A stretch of 64,000 nt of DNA, taken from assembly GCA_034440575.1 (NCBI GenBank), contig JAOTOL010001545.1, positions 434,001 to 498,000 of the forward strand, in the 5' to 3' direction. The DNA comes from Imbricaverruca yamaguchii. Taxonomy: Eukaryota > Arthropoda > Thecostraca > Neoverrucidae. Below, piece by piece: positions 37,280 through 49,393 of the stretch (position 1 is its first letter; the number at the start of each line of letters is the position of its first letter). A program made the translations under genes and the position numbers. The notes under the pieces are model-generated. The model did no database searches, was not told the DNA's origin, and saw only the letters and a program-made list of their open reading frames with translations.

Positions 37280-39240
37280 CGCTACAACACGGAAACTAGT
37301 ATATCATCGTGGTTGGCGCGTTCTAAAAATCAAATAACCAACTTTTCAATTGGGCAATGAAGACAGCAGCAATGAAGAACAGAAATAAATCGCAGATTGG
37401 TTTGCACAATGCTTTCGCAGCAAACATAATCATGCAGTGTACAGTTATTAGGCGTCAAATGATCACCATCGTCACTGCACACTGAAGCCCGCAGCAACAG
37501 CCAACAGCGTTGGTTGTTGCTGCTAAAACTATTATAACTTTAACCACACAAAGGTTTTCCTTCAACGATATCGGGAAAGTAGTTAGACATCTCACGAGAA
37601 CTAGAGGGAAAATTCCCGCCACTGGTCCACAATCCTCAGATTACAATAATATTTTGCTCCACTGAACAACTTTGGTGCGGAGTAGAAAATCCGGTTATAT
37701 ATCCCACAGCTCATGTGGCGATGGTGGCAGCTACGGCAATTGGCTGGGCCGCACAAAGCACAGTTTGACGAGTACTGATGAGGCTGTCCGGAGAAATGAT
37801 AACATCGGCAGGCCTATGCTTACTGGGAAGTAATGCAAACTGGGCCGAGGTATTTTGGGTGCATTGTATTGTATTTCACTGCATTGCATTTCTTAGGAGC
37901 ATCCACATCGCGTGGCTCTTGCACTCCCAACGTCAGTTATTGCAGAGTGCATATTGTTGACACAATAGCACACATCAAACAATTGAATATCCACGAGTCA
38001 ATACGAGTCGAAGTCAATACGGATCGTAAAGTCGAAGTCAATGCGGATGGATGGCTCGACATTGTTCTCAGGTACGGGTCGCCTGCTTCCTGTGGTGTAC
38101 CGGCGATGGCGCTGTCCATATCGGCAAAGTAGGAGTTGCAGTCACCAGTCATATTAGCGCTCACTATGACGCCACAGTGTGACGTCATAGTGCGAGCCAT
38201 AGTTAGAGGCAAAGGCTAGAAGTATATGTTCGCAGGCTGTTCCACATTTTTTTGGCACTCCCGTATGACCAAAATGAAATAGCAGTTTGAACTTGATTAT
38301 GGTCAGGTAACGACCAGCATGCACATCGCATCTGAGCGAGAAAGAAAATCGTCTACTGAATTTTGCTGTTGAAATGTTTCGGATAGGCGTCCCCAAAAAA
38401 ATCCTTGAATTTCGTAGTCTGCGGTGATACTCTGATCTGCGGTATATTTCAACCTTTGTGCTGCCCTGATTGTTCGACATTAGCTGTACTCCTCCCGCAT
38501 GGCATTGCTATTGAACAATTGCTACAACATGCGACGAAAAGTTCACTTGTCGGTAAGGAGGCTTCACGTTTTTCTCACTTTATTGATGGAACATTCTAGC
38601 TCGACAGTACATTGGTGCGAAGTATGGGTCTGAAATGCTGGCTCACATGTGGGCTCTCCATACCAGGAAACCAGAGTACTCAGGGAAGATGTGAGATGAT
38701 GACAGAAACTCATCAGTCGAGCGATGACTGATGTCATGTTCCCTTCGCTTGCATGTTACAGTCAGCAATGGCCACGAACCAACTGCCGGTGTCGTGGCTG
38801 CCAAAGCTGAACATTTTTCCTCCAATTCCTGCTAACAACGTCTTGCTGGAATCCGAACATTTCCAGGTCTCGCTAGGCTGCCCTGCAGCGAAGTCGGCGA
38901 AGCCTCCGACCGTTCTGCGACGACTCAGACCTCGCCCGGGCACAGATTGGGTGCTGATGCCGGCCAGGTCCTGCCCCGCGACACCCATTGCCATGTCACG
39001 GAGCCAGCGGGAATCGAGGCCGCGGCACACCGCTGGGCCGTCGCCCTCCGAGCCGCACCCCTCTCCAACAACGGCCGACAACGCAGTACCGAGACTGCCG
39101 TAAGCCGACCGGACGTCTCCAGACGGGCCGACCGGCAACTAAGTCGCGCTGGGAACGCCGCCGAACGTCCATCAGCGCGCCACAAACGCCGCAGCTGTAT
39201 GTCGTGACTTTTCGGGCATCGTGGCACGCCTGATGCGCTC
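37280..39240. other. Stretch without firmly recognised genes
   Basis: AT-rich to 38.7 kb, with a small inverted repeat (CACTATGACG with its complement) at about 38160-38195. The GC-rich part at 38.85-39.2 kb is open on the minus strand and could hide an exon, but no splice pair or motif supports one. Confidence 0.45.
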
Positions 39241-39241
39241 T

Positions 39242-41935
39242 GTCCCCCACACGTGACCCCTCCACGCCTGGCGTGTTGTGACCCCTCCACACGTGACACG
39301 CTTATGACCCCTCCACGCCTGGCGTGTTGTGACCCCTCCACACGTGACGTGTTATGACCCCTCCACACGTGACGTGTTGTGACCCCTCCACACGTGACGC
39401 GCTTATGACCCCTCCACACGTGACGTGTTGTGACCCCTCCACACGTGACGTGTTGTGACCCCTCCACACGTGACGTGTTGTGACCCATCCACACGTGACG
39501 TGTTGTGACCCCTCCACACGTGACGTGTTGTGACCCCTCCATACGTGACGTGTTGTGACCCCCTCCACGCCTGACGTGTTGTGACCCCTCCACACGTGAC
39601 GTGTTGTGACCCCTCCACACGTGACGTGTTGTGACCCCTCCACACGTGACGTGTTGTGACCCCTCCACACGTGACGTGTTGTGACCCCTCCACACGTGAC
39701 GTGTTGTGACCCCTCCACACGTGACGTGTTGTGACCCCTCCACACGTGACGTGTTGTGACCCCTCCACACGTGACGTGTTGTGACCCCTCCACGCCTGAC
39801 GTGTTGTGACCCCTCAATACGTGACGTGTTATGACCCCTCCACACGTGACGTGTTGTGACCCCTCCACACGTGACGTGTTGTGACCCCCTCCACACGTGA
39901 CGTGTTGTGACCCCTCCACACGTGACGTGTTGTGACCCCTCCACACGTGACGTGTTGTGACCCCTCCACACGTGACGTGTTGTGACCCTTCCACGCCTGA
40001 CGTGTTGTGACCCCTCCACACGTGACGTGTTGTGACCCCCTCCACACTGACGTGTTGTGACCCCTCAATACGTGACGTGTTGTGACCCATCCACACGTGA
40101 CGTGTTGTGACCCTCCACACGTGACGTGTTGTGACCCCTCAATACGTGACGTGTTGTGACCCTTCCACGCGTGACGTGTTGTAACCCCTCCACACGTGAC
40201 GTGTTGTGACCCCTCCACACGTGACGTGTTGTGACCCCTCCACACGTGACGTGTTGTGACCCCTCCACACTGACGTGTTGTGACCCCTCCACACGTGACG
40301 TGTTGTGACCCGTCCACACGTGACGTGTTGTGACCCCTCCACACGTGACGTGTTGTGACCCCTCCACACGTGACGTGTTGTGACCCCTCCACGCCTGACG
40401 TGTTGTGACCCCTCCACACGTGACGCGCTTATGACCCCTCCACACGTGACGTGTTGTGACCCCTCCACACGTGACGTGTTGTGACCCCTCCACACGTGAC
40501 GTGTTGTGACCCCTCCACACGTGACGTGTTGTGACCCCTCCACACGTGACGTGTTGTGACCCCTCCACACGTGACGTGTTGTGACCCTTCCACACGTGAC
40601 GCGCTGTGACCCCTCCATACGTGACGTGTTGTGACCCCTCCACACATGACGTGTTGTGACCCCTCAATACGTGACGTGTTGTGACCCCTCCACACGTGAC
40701 GTGTTGTGACCCCTCCACACGTGACGTGTTGTGACCCCTCATACGTGACGTGTTGTGACCCTTCCACGCCTGACGTGTTGTGACCCCTCCACACGTGACG
40801 TGTTGTGACCCCTCCACACGTGACGTGTTGTGACCCCTCCACACGTGACGTGTTGTGACCCCTCCACACGTGACGTGTTGTGACCCCTCCACACGTGACG
40901 TGTTGTGACCCTCCACACGTGACGTGTTGTGACCCCTCCACACGTGACGTGTTGTGACCCCTCCACACGTGACGTGTTGTGACCCCTCCACACGTGACGT
41001 GTTGTGACCCCTCAATACGTGACGTGTTATGACCCCTCCACACGTGACGTGTTGTGACCCCTCCACACGTGACGTGTTGTGACCCCTCCACACGTGACGT
41101 GTTGTGACCCCTCCACACGTGACGTGTTGTGACCCCTCCACACGTGACGTGTTGTGACCCCTCCACACGTGACGTGTTGTGACCCCTCCACACGTGACGT
41201 GTTGTGACCCTCCACACGTGACGTGTTGTGACCCCTCCACACGTGACGTGTTGTGACCCCTCCACACGTGACGTGTTGTGACCCCTCCACACGTGACGTG
41301 TTGTGACCCCTCCACACGTGACGTGTTGTGACCCCTCCACGCCTGACGTGTTGTGACCCCTCTACACGTGACGTGTTGTGACCCCTCCACACGTGACGTG
41401 TTGTGACCCCTCCACACGTGACGTGTTGTGACCCTTCCACGCCTGACGTGTTGTGACCCCTCCACACGTGACGTGTTGTGACCCATCCACACGTGACGTG
41501 TTGTGACCCCTCCACACGTGACGTGTTGTGACCCCTCAATACGTGACGTGTTGTGACCCTTCCACGCCTGACGTGTTGTGACCCCTCCACACGTGACGTG
41601 TTGTGACCCCTCCATACGTGACGTGTTGTGACCCTTCCACACGTGACGTGTTGTGACCCATCCACACGTGACGTGTTGTGACCCCTCCACACGTGACGTG
41701 TTGTGACCCCTCCACACGTGACGTGTTGTGACCCCTCCACACGTGACGTGTTGTGACCCCTCCACACGTGACGTGTTGTGACCCCTCCACACGTGACGTG
41801 TTGTGACCCCTCCATACGTGACGTGTTGTGACCCCTCCACACGTGACGTGTTGTGACCCATCCACACGTGACGTGCTGTGACCCCTCCACACGTGACGCG
41901 CTTTGACTCCCCGTCCACGCCTGACGTGTTGTGCC
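39242..41935. repeat. 25-bp minisatellite, about 107 copies, with E-box/CRE-like core
   Basis: The unit CCTCCACACGTGACGTGTTG plus TGACC is repeated for 2.7 kb. The stretch TGACGTGTTGTGACC is almost invariant, while the CACACG part varies (ACGCC, ATACG, AATACG). Most units contain CACGTG overlapping TGACGTG, with an odd-length palindrome ACACGT-G-ACGTGT. The minus strand has no stop in any phase of the unit, which creates open frames up to about 760 codons; these are not genes. Confidence 0.98.
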
Positions 41936-42700
41936 ACCGCCGGAGGCTCGGCGCAGCACCTCGGTTGGTATCTGAATGACCGGCGCGACCCAGGGTCGTC
42001 GCGAAGCGCGCGCCGCCCAGCTTCGGTCGGTATGACACCTCGCCGCGACCACCCGACCACTGACCGGCGCAACGTGCGACGGCGCCGGACGGTGGTGCCG
42101 CGGCGACAACTCGCGGGTCGTGTGCGCCGCCTGCCTGTCGGCAGCCGGCGGCCGGCCGCAGAAATGGCCCGACTCGCGCTCGCCGCCGCCGCTGTTCTCT
42201 TTTCGGCAGCTGACGACGCCGCGAAGGAAACGCCGCACGGCAATCGCCGATCACCTGGGCACAATCGGCGGCGCGTTTCCCGCCGTGTGTCGGCGCGGCC
42301 GGACGCGAGAGGTGGCCCGTCGACCGGTTTACCGCATAATGCCCGGACAATGGCCGTTCCCGCCCGCCGGAGATGGCCGGACCCGGGCACAGACCACTTG
42401 TGCTCCGTCAATCTCGGGGGCGCCGGCGAAGTGAGAGCGTGGGCACGGACGGTCGACCGGAAGGGGCCGGCCGGCCGGCGAGGGGACGCGCACAGGTCCG
42501 CACGGCGCTCGCTCTGTCGGTCACATGGCCGCCGACAGTGGCTCATCTGCCGCACACCATGGGGAAACGCGCCGGACAGACAGGCGCACGGCACTGCACG
42601 CGCAGATCGCCGGACACTTCCGAAAATCCGCACTCAGGAGCGGGAAGGCGGCGTCTCAGTTGCCGAGGCAGAGAAAGGCTGTATGGGGTCGGTGTCAACG
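41936..42700. other. CpG-rich segment next to the 25-bp array
   Basis: About 750 bases with very dense CpG and high GC. Open frames exist on both strands, but they give Arg/Ala/Pro-rich products without motifs. It could be a CpG-island-like regulatory segment or hidden 5' exon; the sequence does not decide. Confidence 0.45.
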
Positions 42701-43930
42701 CACGATCATCGGCTATCCGAGCTGGTCCGAGGCGTGCTGTTGCGTCACACACCATTCGATCTGACATGGCAGGTCTGTACAGCACCTGGTGATCACAGTC
42801 GTGTGTTGCAATCGCACTTCGTTTATTCCATTTTCATATTCCAAGACGTGCTGAAGTGAAAACCGCCATTGTAGTGGATCTTACGCGAATACATCTGACA
42901 TCTGACAATGTTTGCTGGCGGCAGTGTTATCGTCCTCCGGCACAACGTTTACGGCACCGTCAAACAGACACACAATGCAAATGATGGTGCTACTCTCAAG
43001 AACACAATACTGCTGATAACAATAATTTTATAGAGGCCAATTTTCTGAAGAAGGCACCTAGGAGAACTGTGTCACAAACGAGGCGGCATTCAAGGAAAGA
43101 GCTACTCCATTAGAGTAGAGCATAGTGAAGACAATAATTTCCATGATGGAGCGATACAGTAGCATGGGGGAATGAGGGAAGCACTTGAGTGTTCTAACCC
43201 CAACGATGACCCTAATAGAGGACTACTCTAATAACGATAATGAGTATTGGGGTTTTAGAGTGCGTCAACGCCTATGGGGATACTCGCATAGAGACATTCT
43301 GAACGCAGGGGACAATGTAGGAGGAAATACTGAAGAGCAATCTCCTGCTATGCTCCTGCTGACGTAGATACTCTGACAATGGAATACAATTATCCTCCTA
43401 TATCCTATTATCGTGCATGACGATGTTCCCTTAATAGTTAGTATGCAGGGAATAGCGCCTACATCAACTTCGGTGTCAGTGCTACATATGTAACATCACC
43501 TCTGCAACACAGTCAAATCTACTGGACTGATGTTCCGAAGAGGAATTGTCGAAAGATGAAGGCTTTCATGCTAGTGATGGATCTGTCCAGGAAATTATAC
43601 CTGAACAGATGTACCTCCACAGGCGTTACGTATAGAGCAAGAGGCAACCTCAAGGGGCAGCCTCAAGGGTAACCGCAAGGGCAACGACGTCGAATTAGTC
43701 ATATGCTCGACCCGGCGACACACGACATTCAGCAAAACTGCTTCTGCGCCAGGATAGAACCAGCTTTCTGATGGAATAACACCTGCTAACTCCACAGGGG
43801 CCATAATTACCAGGCAAGTAGGATACGGCAATTTGTACATGCAACGATACGGAGCCAGTGCTCTTCATCGGAGCGGCATCTGGCTACCAATGCGCCGGGC
43901 ATAGTTCCACCGGGACACCGGTGGTACAGA
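42701..43930. other. Stretch without recognised genes
   Basis: AT-richer intronic or intergenic DNA. No motif, array or RNA gene is seen. Confidence 0.5.
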
Positions 43931-43934
43931 CGTA

Positions 43935-44195
43935 GAGTGCCGACATACCGCCAATGAGGTCCACCGGAACACCAGGAGTGCAACTGAGTGCCGACATACC
44001 GCCAATGGGTTCCACCGGAACATCAGGAGTGCAACTGAGTGCCGACATACCGCCAATGGGTTCCACCGGAACATCAGGAGTGCAAACGAGTGCCGACATA
44101 CCGCCAGTGAGGTCCACCGGAACACCAAGAGTACAACTAAGTGCCGACATACCGTCAATGGGTTCCACCGGGACGCTAGGTTTGCGCTGAGTGGC
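43935..44195. repeat. 51-bp minisatellite, five copies
   Basis: Units of 51 bp with GTGCCGACATACCGCCAATG and GGTTCCACCGGAACATCAGG. Because 51 is a multiple of three, a 17-residue repeat is open on the minus strand (GGMSALSCTPDVPVEPI), but two minus frames are equally open and no splice sites support coding. Confidence 0.93.
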
Positions 44196-44454
44196 GACAT
44201 ACAGTGGATGAGTTTCAGGCTTCACGGCAGTGGTGAGGATGAACGGCAACCTGTGACTATCAAACATTTGACGACAAAACTCGACCTCAGGTCAAGGTCG
44301 CGCCGAGATGGATCGGCCGATCGGTTTTGAAAACATTCCTCGACCTGGTGGCGGTTTCACGGTCCGAACAACACGCTCTTCTCCGCGACGGTCTCGATCG
44401 ATAAGGTCACCACAGAACACAGTCGGATTACGCGTACAGGAGGGGAATGAATAC

Positions 44455-44589
44455 CTTGCGCGGCCGGCGGTTGGCTTGCTCTCGCTGCAGCACGAAGTAG
44501 TAGTGGTCCCGGTTCTGCCAGCTGGCTTGCACCTGAACAGGCCTGTCGTTGGCGCGCAGACGACGCTCGTACCGGGCCGTGCGACACAC
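44455..44589 (-). CDS. RA2 exon, C-terminal half
   Basis: 135 nt between CTGCAG/GTGTGT and AAG/GTATTC on the minus strand. It encodes the C-terminal RA strands from VCRTARYERRL to FVLQREQANRRPRK. Confidence 0.88.
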
Positions 44590-46187
44590 CTGCAGCGCGC
44601 GACCCGACCCCAGGTCAAGGTCACGACAGACCAGCACGGGGGCGGCGGCAACACGACGGTCAGCCATTCCACACGGACACAAACCGGCTCTCGGCCGCGG
44701 GACGTGTCGGCAGCACGAGCAGTGGCCGGCCTAAGTGTCGGCAGCACGAGCAGTGGCCGGCCTAAGTGGCAGACATGCATCGCCACTCTGGACTGATTCG
44801 GTGATGAGGTGCGGCTTTGAGGACGAAGTTTGTCGGATGACGCTCTCCTGTTGGACAACAGCTGACCAGTTAAGCTACTTAGATCTTTCGTCCTCAGCCC
44901 GTTCTCGTGTCGCGTATGCTGATGCAAACTGTCCGCGATGAGCGAAGAAAGAGTAGTATTTCAGCTCCACTGTCCTACGTGGCCAACAGCAGTGCCAAAG
45001 TGCATTTAGTTGAGTCTTTGTTAGTTAGTTATTTCGCCTTTAGGGCGCTTCGATAAGAGTGCATCATTCGCGCCCAGTTGAGTATTTGTGGTCTTATTTA
45101 TGTGGCCTACTCAGATCATCCGGGATCTGCTCGAGACTACGATCCAGGATCGAGGATGCAGTCTGGGTAAGTGCATAAAGATCGCCACATACATGGATGC
45201 GCCTAGTCTTATGTAGTTCTCTCGCTCTCGCTCTCCTTCTCGCTCTCGCTCTCGCTCTCGCTCTCGCTCTCGCTCTCGCTCTCGCTCTCGCTCTCACCCC
45301 CGCTCTCACTACTGTCTTGCAAAAATGACGCGACAAAGGAGGATTTTGCTAGGCATTTACGCCAACTGACTGGTGAGTAGATTTACGGCATCAGATTGTT
45401 TGTTTTGGGGCTCCGAAACTAGCTTCCCGATCGTCCAATCCGGGGCTTGTGCTCGAATTTAGACCGAACATTTTGATATGCGAAAACTTGAAAACTTCCC
45501 GCATGGTGGCATTGGTCCTATATTGGTTCAACAGACGGCTCGGAAGATCAGCACACAACGTTTTTAACACCCGTATTAGAATCAGAGATATGCTGCTTAC
45601 ACGGCCACTGGGTGTCAGCTCTAACAGGCAGGGAAGGAGACCCTGTATCATAACAACCGGTCACGAATCGCAGGAGGCCTGGGCAGGCGAGAGCCGGCGA
45701 GCTTATGTCATGCGCTTATGTCATACCGGCGAACTGATGTCTTATGTCATGACTAGATGCAGATCCAAGCCAGACACTTCGAGGCGTGCGTGGCGCGGCA
45801 AGGTGTGCATGCAGCGCGATGGTGCCAGGTCGGATTTTAACTGGTGTGGCGTGTTGGGACACAGTAAACGCCATCAAGGCACGATCGCGGCATCACTAGC
45901 GCAGCCGGTGCGCCGAGCTTACGCCGAACAAAATCAGACCGTTACACTGCAATCGCGAAGGCAGACGCCCGCGCCACCTGCGCGGCGAAGTTCGCGAGCG
46001 GCCTGCGAAGGCGTCGCGCCGCCGGCGGTCGCGTCGAGCGGCGATCTCGGCGCGCACGATGCGACCGGCTCACCTCCAGAAGGAAGAACCGGTCGGTGCC
46101 CTCTCTGCAGTTGCTGCAGTTGAGGATCAGCCGCAGCAGGTCGGTGGTTTCTGTGCGCTCCGACACCAGGAGGCTCTTGTAGTGCGA
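44455..46187 (-). CDS. Second Ras-association domain (RA2), two exons
   Basis: RA domains are ubiquitin-fold modules that bind GTP-loaded Ras or Rap. Exon 46074-46187 (38 codons, phase 0 to 0) encodes SHYKSLLVSERTETTDLLRL and then ILNCSNCREGTDRFFLLE. Exon 44455-44589 (45 codons, phase 0 to 0, after CGCGCTGCAG and before GTATTC) continues VCRTARYERRLRANDRPVQV, then QASWQNRDHYYFVLQRE and a basic end. Across the junction this gives the classical RA order: a Tyr-Lys-Ser-Leu strand, a helix, Phe-x-Leu-x-Glu-Val, Arg-Pro and a final Phe-Val-Leu-Arg-like strand. The exons share strand and spacing with the RA1 exons at 57.3 and 63.9 kb. Confidence 0.85.
44703..44765 (+). repeat. 31-bp direct duplication
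   Basis: The sequence starting GTGTCGGCAGCACGAGCAGT and ending GGCCGGCCTAA occurs twice in tandem with no change. It is a recent local duplication. Confidence 0.95.
45012..45080 (+). mobile_element. Dispersed GGGCGC-stem element
   Basis: The plus strand reads GTTAGTTAGTTATTTCGCCT then TTAGGGCGCTTCGAT and reaches GCGCCC, a copy of the family described at 10190. Confidence 0.6.
45220..45310 (-). repeat. GCTCTC microsatellite
   Basis: About 13 copies of GCTCTC on the plus strand. Confidence 0.97.
46074..46187 (-). CDS. RA2 exon, N-terminal half
   Basis: 114 nt between CTTCCAG/TCGCAC and CTGGAG/GTGAGC on the minus strand. It carries YKSLLVSERT and the following helix. The frame closes at a stop just upstream of the acceptor, so the acceptor position is well fixed. 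Confidence 0.88.
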
Positions 46188-47650
46188 CTGGAAGCCAGGC
46201 GATAATCAGAACGGTCGGCGAACGGACAGCCAGAGCCAGTAGCCAGCGAGTAGCCAGATCACTGCCGACGGCCGACCGCAGTCAAGGCGACGGGCGACTC
46301 TGAGCATAGAACTGGTCGAACCGCCGTTAAACTCAAATAACTAACTAACTGTGAATGACAGTCGAGCTTATCACGGCGTCCTGGCCGTCTCGGGAACGGA
46401 CCACGTGGCTGCTAATTCCAGGGATTCCATTCCGAGAAAATCGGAAAAAAGCTACGCTACCGGTTTTCCCGGCTCATTGTCGCGAACAGCGAACTTCGCC
46501 GATGGAGGATCGCCAAGCATTTTGGCGATACACAGTGATAACACTGACGACGGTGCAATGCAGCCGGTTGAGAACGTGTCGGCGCCGGTGTGACGCGCGC
46601 TAAGCTGACCTGCTAAGCTGACCTGCCCCATTCTCCACCCACGACTATGGCTGTCAACGCCCGGCACACGTATCAGCGCATGACACACGTCACTTGACCG
46701 ACAGAACTTATGACACTTAAGCCGTTCAACTGTCTGAACCATTGCAAAAGTGACATCCTTCTGCAAGCCCATCGCACTTCACATGGTGCGATGCTTGGTT
46801 GTAGGCACGTACCCCCTGCATCAGAACTCCGTCGTATATCCGTATTAGGCCACCCGGACGCATCCGAAGAATTAATCTGGAAACAGGACAGCATTGTATA
46901 AGGCATATCAACATATGAAGAACATCAGCATGGCAGCAAGACGATCTCAGGGTATGCAATTGTGCCATGAACATGGGAGCATATTGTTGTGTGTTGCCAA
47001 CAGTTTTTGTGTGTTTCTTTGCAGAGCGTGAAGTTTTACTTCCGTTTCACTTTACACGTCAGTACGGCCGCAGACTGCGGTGTTTTAGTCTGCCAGCAGA
47101 AAAATATAGTGTCGGCAAAGGGGGATCCAGGATAGGTGACTAACCATCGCCGTGGAAACAATACATACAAGACACAGAATGGACATGGCGGCAGTGCATG
47201 GCAGCAGGTGACAGACACGAATAGCCAGTATGAGTGACAGAAAATAACAATGTTGTTTCTGATCAGTCTCAGTAGCAAGATATCTCGATGTCAGGTCAAT
47301 GTAATTATTTTGCGCGACGGGACATATTACTACTGCTATTGGTAATTAAACCGCACGCGAAGTGGAGCGGTCTTGACACGCGGCGCACGGCGAAAGCCAG
47401 CATTAGGTAGCACTTGGCCCATATTCCGTGTCATTAGCTAATCTAAGTGTCAATTATACCCGACATACAACGCCTTCATTTCCCTAATAATCGGTGCGCT
47501 CGTTTGGTGTATCCGTACTGTAATGTAGTCAGGAATGTCTATCGGTCCATATATTCAGCTGGAGAACTGTTCACTAGCACTACACTTGCCTCGATAAAGG
47601 ACTATCAGTTCACTAGTGGTGAGTTTGTGTGGCATGAGACGGATCGCGGT
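46188..47650. other. Intron stretch without recognised genes
   Basis: It contains one short dispersed-element copy at about 46320-46346 (minus). Nothing else is recognised. Confidence 0.5.
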
Positions 47651-47655
47651 GCACA

Positions 47656-47890
47656 TTCGTAGTCTAGGGACAAGGCGGTGGTGGTGGTGCGTAAGTAGTA
47701 GTCTAGGGACAAGGCGGTGGTGGTAGTGCGTAAGTAGTAGTCTAGGGACAAGGCGGGCGACTCCCAACCGGAAGGTTATGGGTTCGGGTCCGACATGTCG
47801 CTAATCTTCTTCGTTATTAATCGGCGTGAGAGATTGACGACCAGAAACACTCGACGAGTGGTAAAGCAAATAACCACCACTACCGCCGTA
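47656..47890 (+). mobile_element. tRNA-derived SINE-like copy with tandemly repeated box-A region
   Basis: Box B GGTTCGGGTCC (near 47781) and the body CGGCGTGAGAGATTGACGAC plus tail GTGGTAAAGCAAATAACCAC match the copies at 11.8 and 53.9 kb. Upstream, the box-A-like segment TAGTCTAGGGACAAGGCGG occurs three times with a period of about 40 bp (47660, 47699, 47739). Confidence 0.65.
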
Positions 47891-48189
47891 AACAAAAAAA
47901 AAAAACTTCTGGAAGGCTTCCATGAAGAGTGCCCTGTATATCGTTGCGTGCCATCGTGTTTCCCAGAGTGGTGTGAGTGCCGGGCACCGCCGGAGGGCAC
48001 TCGGAGCCACTCTGCGCACGGGCTCGGCAGCCGAGTGGTGCCGTGGTCCGGACACCCGCGTCGGAGTGCGGCACAGCCACCCGCTCTGGTCTGGGTCACT
48101 GTAACCGGCCATCGTGGCCGTGGTGACCTCTTCCGGGCGATTAATTCGCCGGCGGCACGATGTCGGGCTTCGCGCGCGCGCCCAGCCGC

Positions 48190-49345
48190 GGCAGTGGTGA
48201 CGCTGGTGTCAGGCGGTGGTGACGCTGGTGTCAGGCGGTGGTGACGCTGGTGTCAGGCGGTGGTGACGCTGGTGTCAGGCGGTGGTGACGCTGGTGTCAG
48301 GCGGTGGTGACGCTGGTGTCAGGCGGTGGTGACGCTGGTGCAAGGCGGTGGTGACGCTGGTGTCAGGCGGTGGTGACGCTGGTGCCAGGCGGTGGTGACG
48401 CTGGTGTCAGGCGGTGGTGACGCTGGTGTCAGGCGGTGGTGACGCTGGTGTCAGGCGGTGGTGACGCTGGTGCCAGGCGGTGGTGACGCTGGTGCCAGGC
48501 GGTGGTGACGCTGGTGCCAGGCGGTGGTGACGCTGGTGCCAGGCGGTGGTGACGCTGGTGCCAGGCGGTGGTGACGCTGGTGCCAGGCGTTGGTGACGCT
48601 GATGCCAGGCGGTGGTGACGCTGGTGTCAGGCGGTGGTGACGCTGGTGCCAAGCGGTGGTGACGCTGGTGTCAGGCGGTGGTGACGCTGGTGTCAGGGGT
48701 GGTGACGCTGGTGCCAGGCGGTGGTGAAGCTGGTGTCAGGCGGTGGTGACGCTGGTGCCAGGCGGTGGTGACGCTGGTGTCAGGCGGTGGTGACGCTGGT
48801 GTCAGGCGGTGGTGACGCTGGTGCCAGGCGGTGGTGAAGCTGGTGTCAGGCGGTGGTGACGCTGGTGCCAGGCGGTGGTGACGCTGGTGCCAGGCGGTGG
48901 TGACGCTGATGCCAGGCGGTGGTGACGCTGATGCCAGGCGGTGGTGACGCTGGTGTCAGGCGGTGGTGACGCTGGTGTCAGGCGGTGGTGACGCTGGTGC
49001 CAGGCGGTGGTGACGCTGGTGCCAGGCGGTGGTGACGCTGATGCCAGGCGGTGGTGACGCTGGTGTCAGGCGGTGGTGACGCTGGTGTCAGGCGGTGGTG
49101 ACGCTGGTGCCAGGCGGTGGTGACGCTGGTGTCAGGCGGTGGTGACGCTGGTGTCAGGCGGTGGTGACGCTGGTGTCAGGCGGTGGTGACGCTGGTGTCA
49201 GGCGGTGGTGACGCTGGTGTCAGGCGGTGGTGACGCTGGTGCCAGGCGGTGGTGACGCTGGTGCCAGGCGGTGGTGACGCTGGTGTCAGGCGGTGGTGAC
49301 GCTGGTGCCAGGCGGTGGTGACGCTGGTGTCAGGCGGTGGTCGAG
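48190..49345. repeat. 22-bp minisatellite, about 52 copies
   Basis: Unit GGTGGTGACGCTGGTGTCAG plus GC, with TGTCAGG and TGCCAGG versions intermixed and rare GATGCC or GAAGCT variants. Its right edge lies within 10 bases of a likely RA2 exon on the minus strand. Confidence 0.98.
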
Positions 49346-49353
49346 ATGTGCAC

Positions 49354-49393
49354 GTAGATGTGGAACAGGCCAATCAGCTGGTGTTGTTTGCGG
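49354..49393 (-). CDS. Possible short exon encoding the first strand of RA2
   Basis: The minus strand reads RKQHQLIGLFHIY and then VHIS before a stop inside the 22-bp array. This looks like the end of RA1 and the first beta strand of RA2, and it lies between those exons in the right order. A phase-matching pair (acceptor CCAAG, donor TAC/GTGCAC) exists but both sites are weak, and the loop to RA2 would be short. The true 3' boundary may have been altered by the array. Confidence 0.35.

Noticed and set aside
38850..39140. GC-rich minus-strand frame (SRRRTVGGFADF..) that could be another exon of the RA gene
   Set aside because: The frame is open and moderately GC3-rich, but no good acceptor-donor pair in matching phase and no family motif were found.
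39242..41935. CRISPR array
   Set aside because: The units are contiguous 25-bp tandem repeats without unique spacers, and the genome is eukaryotic.
40065..42350. 761-codon open frame on the minus strand
   Set aside because: It is the 25-bp minisatellite read in a frame; all three minus frames carry the same 25-residue repeat, and the unique N-terminal part is CpG-rich sequence without any motif.
41903..42859. Long plus-strand and minus-strand frames in the CpG-rich segment
   Set aside because: Several overlapping frames are open simply because GC-rich DNA has few stops; the products are Arg/Pro/Ala-rich without domains.
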